Below are positions 15,167 to 23,510 of a stretch of DNA of 54,817 nucleotides, one piece after another; position 1 is the first letter of the stretch, and the number at the start of each line of letters is the position of its first letter. Location of the stretch: contig CABRZO010000001.1 of assembly GCA_902475455.1 (NCBI GenBank), positions 1-54,817 of the forward strand, read 5' to 3'. This DNA is from an uncultured Eubacteriales bacterium. Its GTDB lineage: Bacteria > Bacillota > Clostridia > Oscillospirales > Oscillospiraceae. The position numbers were made by a program, and so were the translations under genes. The notes beneath the pieces were generated by a model, which saw nothing but the letters and a program-made list of their open reading frames with translations, had not been told where the DNA came from and ran no database searches.

Positions 15167-15616
15167 ATGAAATTATTAAAATGGTTATCTGTGGCAGACC
15201 GATTTGCCAAAGCGGACCTGGACCAGCGGTTGGCCCCCCTGGGAATCAACAGCAGCCAGCATATTTATCTACTGAAAGTCTGCGATCATCCGGGGATCTC
15301 CCAGGATTCGTTGCTAAACAGTGTTTACGTTCATCCCAGCAATATTGTCCGTATGGTAGCCTCATTGGAGAAAAAGGGATTTCTGACCCGTAAGCCCTGC
15401 CAACAGGACAAACGGACCTGGCTGCTCTATCCCACCCAGCGCGCACTGGATATCAGCGGGCAGATCCGGACCGCCTGCGCTGAGACCGAATCCGCATTGC
15501 TGCAGGGGCTGACAGCCCAGGCCCAGGCAGAGTTTGCATCCACATTGGTGAAGGTGGGCAAACGGATGGCTGAGGCCCAGGGTGTGGTTCGGACTGGGGA
15601 TGAGTTCGATGTCTGA
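15167..15616 (+). CDS. MarR family transcriptional regulator
   Basis: A 149-residue winged-helix protein of MarR type. The recognition region is V-H-P-S-N-I-V-R-M-V-A-S-L-E-K-K-G-F-L, followed by a wing with D-K-R-T-W-L-L-Y. Start ATG 15167 is preceded by GGAGG with a 7-nt spacer. It overlaps the MATE efflux gene by 8 nt, so the two are translationally coupled. Such pairs usually form a drug- or metabolite-responsive efflux switch in which the regulator represses its own promoter. Confidence 0.88.
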   Translation: MKLLKWLSVADRFAKADLDQRLAPLGINSSQHIYLLKVCDHPGISQDSLLNSVYVHPSNIVRMVASLEKKGFLTRKPCQQDKRTWLLYPTQRALDISGQIRTACAETESALLQGLTAQAQAEFASTLVKVGKRMAEAQGVVRTGDEFDV

Positions 15617-16982
15617 AAATCCATTGGCCTATGAGAAAATTTCAAAATTACTGAGAGGCTTTGCCATTCCCAGCATCACCGCCACATTGGTCAGCTCCCT
15701 TTACAATATTGTGGACCAGATCTTTATCGGCCAGGGCGTGGGCTATTTGGGCAATGCTGCCACCAATGTGTCCTATCCCCTGTCCACCATATGCCTGGCC
15801 ATTTCTCTGCTGCTGGGCATTGGCAGCGCCTCCCGTTTCTCCATTTATCTGGGCAAAAGGCAGCCGGAACTGGCCGCTGGGCTGGTGGGCAACGGCATCG
15901 TGCTGATGGCCGTGGCGGGGCTGGTCTATCTGTTGCTGGGGGAGCTCTTTTTACATCCGCTCTTGCGGGTATTTGGCGCCACCAACCAGGTCATGCCCTA
16001 TGCCCGACAGTATGCAGAGATCGTTTTGCTGGGCATGCCTTTTCTCATTCTCACCAACGGCATCAGCAATTTGATTCGGGCGGACGGAAGCCCCAAATAC
16101 TCCATGCTTTGCATGGTGGCCGGCGCTGTGGTCAACACCATTTTGGACCCGATCTTCATCTTTGTACTGGACTGGGGGGTGTTTGGCGCAGCTCTGGCCA
16201 CCATTCTGGGGCAAATTCTCTCCTTCCTCCTGGCGATCCGTTATCTGTGGCATTTCCGCACCGTGAAACTGACCCGAGCTTGTTTTCGCCTGGAACCCCG
16301 GGACAACCTGCGCACCCTCTACATGGGAATCAGCAGCTGTGTCAATCAGCTGGCCATCACTTTGGTTCAGATCGTGCTCAACAACTCTCTGACCTATTAC
16401 GGCGCCCTCTCGGTCTACGGAAAAGACATTCCCCTGGCCGCCTGCGGCATCGTCATGAAAACCAACGCCATCTTGCTCTCCATCATTGTGGGCATCTCTC
16501 AAGGAGTCCAGCCCATCATCGGCTTTAACTTCGGCGCCGGGAAATACGACCGGGTACGAAAAGCTTATCGGCTGGCCATCCTATGGAATCTTATCGTCTC
16601 CGCGGTGGGCTTCTGTCTGTTTGAATTTTCCCCCCGCCCTATCATATCCCTGTTTGGCGACGGTGACCCTCTTTACTTTGAATTTGCCACGCTATTTATG
16701 CGCACCTTCCTGTTCATGGTGCTGGTCAATGGAGTGCAGCTGCTCTCCTCCAACTTCTTCACCGCCATCGGCAAAGCCTTGAGGGGGTTGTTGTTGTCCT
16801 TGACCCGGCAGGTGTTTTTCCTGATCCCGCTGATTCTGCTGCTGCCGCTGCGGCTGGGTATTTTCGGTGTGCTGCTGGCGGGTCCCATTGCGGATTTCAT
16901 TGCCTTTGTGGTGTCCCTGCTCTTGGTATCCAGGGAATTCAAGAATCTGACCCGTCTGCAGGAACGGAGCCACCAGGTGTAA
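15609..16982 (+). CDS. MATE family efflux transporter
   Basis: A 457-residue multidrug and toxin extrusion protein with about 12 membrane helices. The first helix region contains the family-typical P-S-I-T-A-T-L-V-S-S-L-Y-N-I-V-D-Q-I-F-I segment, and N-L-I-R-A-D-G-S-P lies in the cytoplasmic loop. Start is ATG 15609 inside the end of marR, with GGGG about 9 nt upstream; ATG 15600 is also possible. Export of cationic drugs or flavin-like compounds driven by sodium or protons is the family role. Confidence 0.88.
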   Translation: MSENPLAYEKISKLLRGFAIPSITATLVSSLYNIVDQIFIGQGVGYLGNAATNVSYPLSTICLAISLLLGIGSASRFSIYLGKRQPELAAGLVGNGIVLMAVAGLVYLLLGELFLHPLLRVFGATNQVMPYARQYAEIVLLGMPFLILTNGISNLIRADGSPKYSMLCMVAGAVVNTILDPIFIFVLDWGVFGAALATILGQILSFLLAIRYLWHFRTVKLTRACFRLEPRDNLRTLYMGISSCVNQLAITLVQIVLNNSLTYYGALSVYGKDIPLAACGIVMKTNAILLSIIVGISQGVQPIIGFNFGAGKYDRVRKAYRLAILWNLIVSAVGFCLFEFSPRPIISLFGDGDPLYFEFATLFMRTFLFMVLVNGVQLLSSNFFTAIGKALRGLLLSLTRQVFFLIPLILLLPLRLGIFGVLLAGPIADFIAFVVSLLLVSREFKNLTRLQERSHQV

Positions 16983-17053
16983 TTTCGCCCTCTGACAGGG
17001 TATACACCGCCCCGCTGTGGCCCAACTGACTCCCGGCACCCGGTTCCAATGGC

Positions 17054-17082
17054 TTGTTTCGGACTGGAAGCTGTGTTAAGAT
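17054..17082 (+). promoter_or_regulatory. promoter of phosphatase paralogue 2
   Basis: TTGTTT (17054-17059), 17-nt spacer and TAAGAT (17077-17082), 34 nt before the start codon. Moderate match to sigma-A consensus. Confidence 0.5.
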
Positions 17083-17116
17083 GCGGTTACTCCATTCAAG
17101 ACAGGGGGTAATCATT

Positions 17117-17782
17117 GTGATCTACTGCATGTCGGATCTCCACGGAGAACGGGATTTGTTTGCACAGATGCTGGCGCAAATAAGCTTTTGTGATCAGGAC
17201 CAGTTGTACATCATCGGTGACGTCATCGACCGGGGCCCCCAGGGGGTGGAGCTGTTGGAGCAGATCATGGCAGCCCCCAACATGACGTTGCTGCTGGGCA
17301 ACCACGAGCAGATGTGCCTGAGCACCCTGGGCCCTCACAACGAATTTGGCGCCCGGGAACTGTGGCGACAAAACGGAGGCATGTCCACCTACCGCACCCT
17401 GCGCTATCGGCGATCCCCCAGGCAGCGGAGCCAAATTCTGCAATTTCTCTCAGGTCTGCCGGACCATCTTGACCTCACGGTGGAGGGCCAAAACTTTCAC
17501 CTGGTCCACGGCTGTCCCGGCCCGGACCGGGATACCCGCCTCTGGGGCCGGGTGGAACCGGACAGCCAAAGCCCCTACCGGGACACCATCTGCATTGTGG
17601 GCCACACCCCAACGGCGTTCCTCACCGGCGGGACAGAGGAGGATCTGTCCATCTGGCACGGCAACGACATTATTGACCTTGATTGTGGCTGCGGCAATCT
17701 CAATGCGCCCCACCGCCGGCTGGCCTGCCTGCGGCTGGAGGACCTGGCCGAGTTCTATGTGGGCGGGACGGGTATAAGATAA
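17117..17782 (+). CDS. PPP-type metallophosphoesterase, paralogue 2
   Basis: A 221-residue PPP-group phosphoesterase with D-L-H-G, G-D-V-I-D-R-G, G-N-H-E, V-H-G and G-H-T-P metal-binding motifs, clearly homologous to the gene at 14119-14853. I chose GTG 17117 because GGGGGT lies 7 nt upstream and the next residues, I-Y-C-M-S-D-L-H-G, match the paralogue's start. It is 23 residues shorter than paralogue 1, mainly in the middle. Function is uncertain between protein phosphatase and nucleotide hydrolase. Confidence 0.83.
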   Translation: MIYCMSDLHGERDLFAQMLAQISFCDQDQLYIIGDVIDRGPQGVELLEQIMAAPNMTLLLGNHEQMCLSTLGPHNEFGARELWRQNGGMSTYRTLRYRRSPRQRSQILQFLSGLPDHLDLTVEGQNFHLVHGCPGPDRDTRLWGRVEPDSQSPYRDTICIVGHTPTAFLTGGTEEDLSIWHGNDIIDLDCGCGNLNAPHRRLACLRLEDLAEFYVGGTGIR

Positions 17783-17791
17783 AACAAATGG

Positions 17792-18125
17792 TACCCACGG
17801 TGCCGCACCTGCCACAATATGAGCTCCCCTTGCGGAATGGTTAGATCTGTGTTACCCCGAGGATGGATTCCGTCTCCCGTCGTTCCGCAAAAAGAAAGGT
17901 AAACCACTGACCTGGAAAGTCTGCCCCGGCTGCGCCAGCGGGAAACGCCGTCTTCCAATACTGCCGTCACCAGTGGCCGCCAGGTCTATCAGCTGATACT
18001 GGAATTTCAGACCAGCCAGAAGTCCTGAGCGCGGAATATTCCCTCTTTGTGGAATTCCACGCAGAAAATAGAGTGTCTTTTGAAATCGCCCTCCGGCAAC
18101 AGCCCATTCGCTGCCGGAGAGCGTT
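17792..18125 (+). pseudogene. frameshifted gene remnant
   Basis: No intact frame exists, but protein-like stretches succeed each other in different plus-strand frames. First is a short ATG-initiated segment (from 17792). Next comes one reading L-D-L-C-Y-P-E-D-G-F-R-L-P-S-F-R-K-K-K-G, then Q-V-Y-Q-L-I-L-E-F-Q-T-S, then S-A-E-Y-S-L-F-V-E-F-H-A-E-N-R-V. Joining them needs about three frameshifts. A terminator follows at 18091-18130. I infer a decayed ~110-residue gene of unknown family; chance resemblance is not excluded. Confidence 0.4.
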
Positions 18126-18130
18126 TTTTT
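18091..18130 (+). terminator. intrinsic terminator
   Basis: An 8-bp stem (CTCCGGCA/TGCCGGAG at 18091-18098 and 18112-18119) is followed by seven T residues at 18124-18130. Bases 18131-18348 after it show no gene. Confidence 0.65.
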
Positions 18131-18348
18131 CGTCATATGGAACGTGATCCCACGCAACAAGGAATTTACCTTCAAACGCCCATAATCTGCCTGCCTCCCG
18201 GATATGATAAAAGAGAGCGTGTTGCAGCCACTTCCCGGCGGGATGGATGACCCTCTCGGCCACCTAGAGGCTCAGATTTTTCATCCATTCTCACGATTTA
18301 TGCCCCAAACCCTCCGCAAAAGCTTGTATAAAACACCAAAGTTGAAGA

Positions 18349-18366
18349 TTGATAAAATTTTAACGC
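18349..18366 (+). promoter_or_regulatory. Rex-like operator 1
   Basis: TTGATAAAATTTTAACGC matches 15 of 18 positions of TTGTTAA-N4-TTAACAA. It lies upstream of the adhE -35 box. Confidence 0.5.
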
Positions 18367-18375
18367 TCTTTGATA

Positions 18376-18404
18376 TTGACAAAATTTTAACGAAGTGGTA
18401 TGAT
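18376..18404 (+). promoter_or_regulatory. adhE promoter with Rex-like operator 2
   Basis: TTGACA (18376-18381), 17-nt spacer and TATGAT (18399-18404) form a strong promoter. The -35 box and most of the spacer are themselves a Rex-like site, TTGACAAAATTTTAACGA (18376-18393), matching 15 of 18 positions of the operator consensus. Repressor binding would block RNA polymerase directly. Confidence 0.75.
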
Positions 18405-18420
18405 GCAACCGTCAAAAGGT

Positions 18421-18438
18421 TTGTTAAAAATTTAACAA
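18421..18438 (+). promoter_or_regulatory. Rex operator 3 (perfect)
   Basis: TTGTTAAAAATTTAACAA is a perfect TTGTTAA-N4-TTAACAA Rex box just downstream of the predicted adhE transcription start. Rex is the NADH/NAD+ sensing repressor of fermentative genes in Firmicutes; high NADH releases it. Confidence 0.85.
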
Positions 18439-18493
18439 TCATGTTTTATCAAAGTATTTATTATAACCCACCTGTGTATGAGGAGGACTTAAA

Positions 18494-21115
18494 ATGGCAA
18501 CCAACAAAGCACAGACCCCCCGCATCGTCGATTCCCCGGAGGCGCTGGAACAGCGCATGGCGGAGATGAAGCAGGCCCAGCAGATCTTTGCCACCTACAC
18601 CCAGGAGCAGGTGGACCACATCTTCCGCTCGGTGGCCCTGGCCATCAACAAGCAGCGGATCCCCCTGGCCAAGCTGGCGGTGGAGGAGACCGGCATGGGC
18701 GTGCTGGAGGACAAGGTGATCAAAAACCACTTCGCCACCGAGTATATCTATAACTACTACAAGGACATGAAGACCTGCGGTGTCATCGAGGAGGACAAGG
18801 TCTACGGCATCAAGAAGATTGCGGAGCCCATCGGCCTCATCGCCGCGGTGATTCCCACCACCAACCCCACTTCCACCGCCATCTTCAAGACGCTACTGGC
18901 GCTGAAGACCCGCAATGCCATCATCATCAGCCCCCACCCCCGGGCCCGGAAGTGCACCATCGCCGCCGCCCGGATGGTGCTGGAGGCCGCTGTGGAGGCC
19001 GGCGCCCCCGACGGCATCATCGGCTGGATCGATGAGCCCAGCCTGGAACTCACCAACCTGGTGATGCAGGAGGCCGACATCATTCTGGCCACCGGCGGCC
19101 CCGGCATGGTGAAGGCGGCCTACTCCTCCGGCAAGCCCGCCCTGGGCGTGGGCGCCGGCAACACCCCGGCCATCATCGACGACACTGCCGACCTGCTGCT
19201 GGCGGTCAACTCCATCATCCACTCCAAGACCTTCGACAACGGCATGATCTGTGCCTCGGAGCAGTCCGTCACGGTGCTGGAGCCGGTCTATGACCAGGTC
19301 AAGGCGGAGTTTATCCGCCGGGGCTGCTACTTCCTGAAGGGGGATGAGCTGGACAAGGTCCGCAAGACCATCCTCATCAATGGCGCCCTGAACGCCAAGA
19401 TCGTGGGCCAGAAGGCCCACACCATCGCCGCCATGGCCGGCGTGGAGGTCCCCGAGTCCACCAAGATCCTGATCGGCGAGGTGGAGTCCGTGGAGCTCAG
19501 CGAGGAGTTCGCCCACGAGAAGCTGTCCCCGGTGCTGGCCATGTACAAGGCCGCCACCTTTGACGAGGCCCTGGCCAAGGCGGAGCGGCTGGTGGCCGAC
19601 GGCGGCTACGGCCACACCTCCACCCTGTTCGTCAACGAGAACGAGACCGAGAAGCTGGCCAAGCACGCCGCCGCCATGAAGACCTGCCGCATTCTGGTCA
19701 ACATGCCCGCCTCCCAGGGCGCCATCGGCGACATGTACAACTTCAAGCTGGCCCCCTCCCTGACCCTGGGCTGCGGCTCCTGGGGCGGCAACTCGGTCTC
19801 CGAGAACGTGGGTGCCAAGCATCTGATCAACATCAAAACTGTGGCTGAGAGGCGGGAGAATATGCTCTGGATGAGAACACCGGATAAGGTCTATTTCAAG
19901 AAGGGCTGCACCCCCGTGGCCCTGGAGGAGCTGGGTAAGGTGCTCCACAAGAAGCGCTGCTTCATTGTCACCGACAACTTCCTCTATCACAACGGTTTCA
20001 CCCGGCCCATCGAGACCAAGCTGGATGAAATGGGCATCGTCCACACCTGCTTCTTCGACGTGGAGCCCGACCCCTCCCTGACCTCCGCCCAGGCCGGCGC
20101 CGCCGCCATGACCGCCTTCCAGCCCGACTGCATCATCGCCCTGGGCGGTGGCTCCGCCATGGACGCCGCCAAGATCATGTGGGTCCTCTACGAGCATCCC
20201 GACGTGAATTTCGCCGACATGGCCATGGACTTCATCGACATCCGCAAGCGGGTGTACACCTATCCGGAGATGGGCACCAAGGCCTACTTCATCGCCATCC
20301 CCACCTCCTCGGGTACCGGCTCCGAGGTGACCCCCTTCGCCGTCATCACCGACAAGGAAACCGGCATCAAGTGGCCTCTGGCGGACTACGCATTGATGCC
20401 CAATATGGCCATCGTGGACACCGACAATATGATGAGCGCTCCCAAGGGGCTCACCTGCGCCTCGGGCATCGACGTGATGACCCACGCCATCGAAGCCTAT
20501 GTCTCCGTCATGGCCTCCGACTACACCGACAGCCTGGCCCTGAAGGCCATCAAACTGGTCTTTGATTACCTGCCCCGGGCCTACCACAACGGAAACGACG
20601 TGGAGGCCAGAGACCACATGGCCAACGCCTCCACCCTGGCGGGCATGGCCTTCGCCAACGCCTTCCTGGGGGTCAACCACTCCCTGGCCCACAAGCTGGG
20701 GGCCTATCACCACCTGCCCCACGGCATCGCCAACGCCATCATGCTGCTGCATGTGATCCGCTACAACAGCGCCGAGGCCCCCACCAAGATGGGCACCTTC
20801 CCCCAGTATCACTATCCCCATGCCCTGGCCCGCTACGCCGAGATCGGCCGGTTCCTTGGCCTGGGCGGCAAGGACGACCAGGAAGTGGTGGACGCCCTCA
20901 TCGCCAAGCTGGACGACCTGATGCGGGAGATCGACATCAAGCCCTATATCAAGGACTACGGCGTGGACGAGGGCTATTTCCTGGAAACCCTGGACGAGAT
21001 GACCGAGCAGGCCTTCAACGACCAGTGCACCCCCGCCAATCCCCGCTATCCCCTGCTCAGCGAGCTCAAGGACCTGTACCTGAAGGCCTACTACGGCCCC
21101 GAAGGCCAGCACTAA
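18494..21115 (+). CDS. adhE: bifunctional acetaldehyde-CoA/alcohol dehydrogenase
   Basis: AdhE reduces acetyl-CoA to acetaldehyde and then to ethanol, consuming two NADH, and forms cytoplasmic spirosomes. The 873-residue product has a complete aldehyde dehydrogenase half (about 1-440) with the catalytic Cys in G-M-I-C-A-S-E-Q-S. The iron-type alcohol dehydrogenase half (about 455-873) contains G-G-G-S-A-M-D-A-A-K and G-T-G-S-E-V-T-P-F, and the iron-binding His cluster lies in H-S-L-A-H-K-L-G-A-Y-H-H-L-P-H-G. Start has a textbook AGGAGG. Regulation by Rex is strongly indicated by three operator-like sites. Codon use is very GC-biased, typical of high expression. A kinase-like gene follows 22 nt downstream. 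Confidence 0.97.
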   Translation: MATNKAQTPRIVDSPEALEQRMAEMKQAQQIFATYTQEQVDHIFRSVALAINKQRIPLAKLAVEETGMGVLEDKVIKNHFATEYIYNYYKDMKTCGVIEEDKVYGIKKIAEPIGLIAAVIPTTNPTSTAIFKTLLALKTRNAIIISPHPRARKCTIAAARMVLEAAVEAGAPDGIIGWIDEPSLELTNLVMQEADIILATGGPGMVKAAYSSGKPALGVGAGNTPAIIDDTADLLLAVNSIIHSKTFDNGMICASEQSVTVLEPVYDQVKAEFIRRGCYFLKGDELDKVRKTILINGALNAKIVGQKAHTIAAMAGVEVPESTKILIGEVESVELSEEFAHEKLSPVLAMYKAATFDEALAKAERLVADGGYGHTSTLFVNENETEKLAKHAAAMKTCRILVNMPASQGAIGDMYNFKLAPSLTLGCGSWGGNSVSENVGAKHLINIKTVAERRENMLWMRTPDKVYFKKGCTPVALEELGKVLHKKRCFIVTDNFLYHNGFTRPIETKLDEMGIVHTCFFDVEPDPSLTSAQAGAAAMTAFQPDCIIALGGGSAMDAAKIMWVLYEHPDVNFADMAMDFIDIRKRVYTYPEMGTKAYFIAIPTSSGTGSEVTPFAVITDKETGIKWPLADYALMPNMAIVDTDNMMSAPKGLTCASGIDVMTHAIEAYVSVMASDYTDSLALKAIKLVFDYLPRAYHNGNDVEARDHMANASTLAGMAFANAFLGVNHSLAHKLGAYHHLPHGIANAIMLLHVIRYNSAEAPTKMGTFPQYHYPHALARYAEIGRFLGLGGKDDQEVVDALIAKLDDLMREIDIKPYIKDYGVDEGYFLETLDEMTEQAFNDQCTPANPRYPLLSELKDLYLKAYYGPEGQH

Positions 21116-21137
21116 TTGACGAAAGGAAGGCATCATT

Positions 21138-21887
21138 ATGGAAAAAGAGATCATCGTCTCCCGTCCCTATAAGGTCGTTTACAAGGAAGGCGACTCCATC
21201 GTCAAAGTGTTTACCGCCGACCACGGCAAGGCAAACGTCTTCAACGAGGCCCTGTGCCAGGCCCGGGTGGAGGAGAGCGGGCTGGATATCCCCGCCGTCC
21301 AGTCGGTGCGGGAAATCGACGGCCAGTGGGCCATTGCCATCCAGTATGTGGAGGGCAAAACCCTGGAGCAGCTGATGCAGGAGCATCCGGACCAGACCGC
21401 CGCCTATATGGAGCAGTTTGTGGACCTGCAGCTGGCCATGCATCAGAAGCGGGCCCCCCGGCTCACCCTCCAGAAGGACAAATTCGCCCGCAAAATTGAC
21501 AGCATGAAGGACCTCATCGACGCCACCACCCGCTATGAGCTGCGGGTGCGGCTGGACTCCATGCCCAACCATGTGAAGCTGTGCCACGGGGATTTCAACC
21601 CCAGCAACGTCATTGTCCGGCCCGACGGGACCATGACCATTCTGGACTGGGCCCACGCCACCCAGGGCAACGCCAGCGGCGACGCCGCCATCACCTATCT
21701 GGAGTTCGCTCTGGAGAACCAGAAGCTGGCGGACCTGTATCTGGACCTGTTCTGCAAGAAGAGCGACACCGCCCGGCAGTATGTCCAGAAGTGGATGCCC
21801 ATTGCCGCCGCCGCCCAGCTCACCAAGGGTGTGGCGGAGGAGAAGGACTTCCTGCTGCGCTGGATCGACGTGATGGATTTCCAGTAA
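21138..21887 (+). CDS. APH-fold phosphotransferase
   Basis: A 249-residue kinase-like protein of the aminoglycoside/choline kinase superfamily. The catalytic loop is H-G-D-F-N-P-S-N (150-157) and the metal-binding L-D-W is at 169-171. The N-lobe is short, with V-Y-K-E-G-D-S-I-V-K-V-F as the likely ATP-binding strand and Lys. Ribosome binding site is AAGGAAGG. Distance to adhE suggests co-transcription. The substrate is unknown; the fold does not by itself mean antibiotic resistance, and a small-molecule or sugar kinase role is equally likely. Confidence 0.8.
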   Translation: MEKEIIVSRPYKVVYKEGDSIVKVFTADHGKANVFNEALCQARVEESGLDIPAVQSVREIDGQWAIAIQYVEGKTLEQLMQEHPDQTAAYMEQFVDLQLAMHQKRAPRLTLQKDKFARKIDSMKDLIDATTRYELRVRLDSMPNHVKLCHGDFNPSNVIVRPDGTMTILDWAHATQGNASGDAAITYLEFALENQKLADLYLDLFCKKSDTARQYVQKWMPIAAAAQLTKGVAEEKDFLLRWIDVMDFQ

Positions 21888-21920
21888 GCCAAATACCTTT
21901 GTCTCACTTCCTCCCAAATA

Positions 21921-21968
21921 AAAACTGTGACCGCCACCCATTCGGGTGGCGGTCACAGTTTTGTTTTA
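21921..21968. terminator. strong bidirectional terminator
   Basis: A perfect 19-bp stem (21921-21939/21944-21962) with a 4-nt loop and T-runs on both strands separates the adhE unit from the convergent vWA gene. Confidence 0.85.
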
Positions 21969-23339
21969 CATGGTCACATTGGGCTCGCAGCAGCAAAAAT
22001 CCGTGTCGATCTGGTTGGCGAAGAAGCGCACCTTGAACTTCCGGGGGGCACACATGGCACCGCCGGAGAGGCTCAGATCCTCAGGCACCACAAACCGGAT
22101 GCACTTGACTTGCACATCCCGACAGCCCGGGCCGTTATGGGCGGGAATGGTCATGGTTTTCATGCCCCGCTGTTCCTCCCGGCCGTCCCGGTCCACCTCT
22201 GTGAGGATGGCCGCCAGGGCCAACCGCCTGCCAGGACAGACCTCTTTGATGGTCACACTCACCTGAAGGATTCTGCCCTGGCTGCCCAGCCAGAGTTCCC
22301 CCAGGTCCACCTCCACCGCGTCGGCACACCCCTCCACGGTGAGTTCCGCCGGGGGCGGACACGGTTCCGGGCACACCACGATGTCGCAGCGCACCAATAC
22401 GGAGGGTTCAGGGAATGTAACCAGATTCCCCTCGTTGTCCTGATAGCAGATGCACCGGTTGACCAGTTTGGTTCCCGACGTCCGGCCGATGTGCCGGATC
22501 TCAAACTCCAGCACCGCGCTCTCGCTGCCGGTCACCCCCAGCTCCGGGATATTCCAGCGCAGGGAGTGGGCATCCAGCATGACGGCACTGCCCTTGGTGG
22601 GCAGATCGATGCCGGTGATCATGAAATCGTCGTTTACAATCTCGTTGATGACCAGATCGGTAGCTCCCGGCTTGGAGATGTTGGCGGCCAATTGGGCAAA
22701 CAGCGCCTCCAGATCCGCCGCGTCCGGCGTCACCGCCACATGGGAAAAGTCCGGGTCGGTGGCCCAGTCATTGAGGGCGTCCACATCCAGCCCGTCGGAT
22801 CCGATCAGGCCGATGCAGTAGATTACAATTCCCTGGGCCCGGGCGGCGGCGGCCACCGGTGCCGGGGGTGGGCCGGAGGTGGTGTTGCCATCGGTGAACA
22901 TGACGATTACCTTGGCATTGGGGGAAGCCGGATCGAACAGCTGGGCCGCTTTGGCGAAGGCGTCGGCATGGTTGGTGGTACCTCCGGCGGACAGCCCCTC
23001 CACCGCCCCCTTCAGATCCGCCACCGAAGTGATGAGGTTGGTATCCGCCACCGCCACATTGGAAAAGCTGACCACCCCAATACGGCTTCCGGAGCCGATT
23101 TGACCATCCTGGGTATTGTCGGTGGCCTCATCGATGATGTCGATAAAGGTTTTTGCCCCCAGCTTCATGCTCTCCAGCGGGGCGCCGGCCATACTGCCGG
23201 ATCGATCCAGCACCAGCACAATATCAGTGGGATTGGAACTGATATCCGGCGCCGCCGTCAACGTCAGTGTCACCCGCAGAGATCCATCGCAGGTAATCTC
23301 ACTGACATTGATGACTTTATTGGAATTTGTAACACCCAT
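21966..23339 (-). CDS. von Willebrand factor A protein with Cys-rich C-terminus
   Basis: A 457-residue protein with an intact MIDAS: D-R-S-G-S-M at 45-50, a Thr in G-G-T-T-N-H-A, and the Asp in F-T-D-G-N-T. After the vWA domain (about 35-215) come beta-rich segments and a Cys-rich region with clusters such as C-P-E-P-C and the terminal C-C-C. No signal peptide or membrane helix is visible, so export would be non-classical, or the protein could be assembled inside a mother cell. Start has GGAGGT. It diverges from the small Cys-rich gene at 23511, sharing a 171-nt intergenic region. Function unknown; surface or spore-layer assembly is an inference. Confidence 0.8.
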   Translation of the reverse strand: MGVTNSNKVINVSEITCDGSLRVTLTLTAAPDISSNPTDIVLVLDRSGSMAGAPLESMKLGAKTFIDIIDEATDNTQDGQIGSGSRIGVVSFSNVAVADTNLITSVADLKGAVEGLSAGGTTNHADAFAKAAQLFDPASPNAKVIVMFTDGNTTSGPPPAPVAAAARAQGIVIYCIGLIGSDGLDVDALNDWATDPDFSHVAVTPDAADLEALFAQLAANISKPGATDLVINEIVNDDFMITGIDLPTKGSAVMLDAHSLRWNIPELGVTGSESAVLEFEIRHIGRTSGTKLVNRCICYQDNEGNLVTFPEPSVLVRCDIVVCPEPCPPPAELTVEGCADAVEVDLGELWLGSQGRILQVSVTIKEVCPGRRLALAAILTEVDRDGREEQRGMKTMTIPAHNGPGCRDVQVKCIRFVVPEDLSLSGGAMCAPRKFKVRFFANQIDTDFCCCEPNVTM

Positions 23340-23451
23340 CTGTGTTACCTCCTTCTGGGGAAAAGCCCCATTCCATCATACTCAGCAGCCGCGCCCACTG
23401 ACACACGACACAAAACCACCGACTCCCCCACCGTTCCCCAGTCCAGAAGGA

Positions 23452-23478
23452 ACCTCCCCTCACCAGTCGCATAGTATG
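23452..23478 (+). promoter_or_regulatory. candidate mother-cell sigma (SigK/SigE-like) promoter
   Basis: AC at 23452-23453, 16 nt, then CATAGTATG (23470-23478) approximates the SigK pattern AC-N16-CATA-N3-TA (last base G instead of A). It lies 33 nt before the start codon of the Cys-rich gene. No sigma-A promoter was evident there. Pattern match only. Confidence 0.4.
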
Positions 23479-23510
23479 AAACGGCAACCGCCAGAAAGGA
23501 GACCTTTCCC

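Noticed and set aside
18893..21154. Very long open frame (over 700 codons) antisense to adhE
   Set aside because: It is a by-product of the strong GC bias at third codon positions of adhE; it has low-complexity Gly/His/Val-rich composition, no ribosome binding site and no recognisable domain. The same holds for the antisense frames over ilvA, telA and dnaX.
21138..21887. Aminoglycoside resistance gene
   Set aside because: Only the general APH fold and catalytic loop are visible; co-transcription with adhE argues for a housekeeping kinase.
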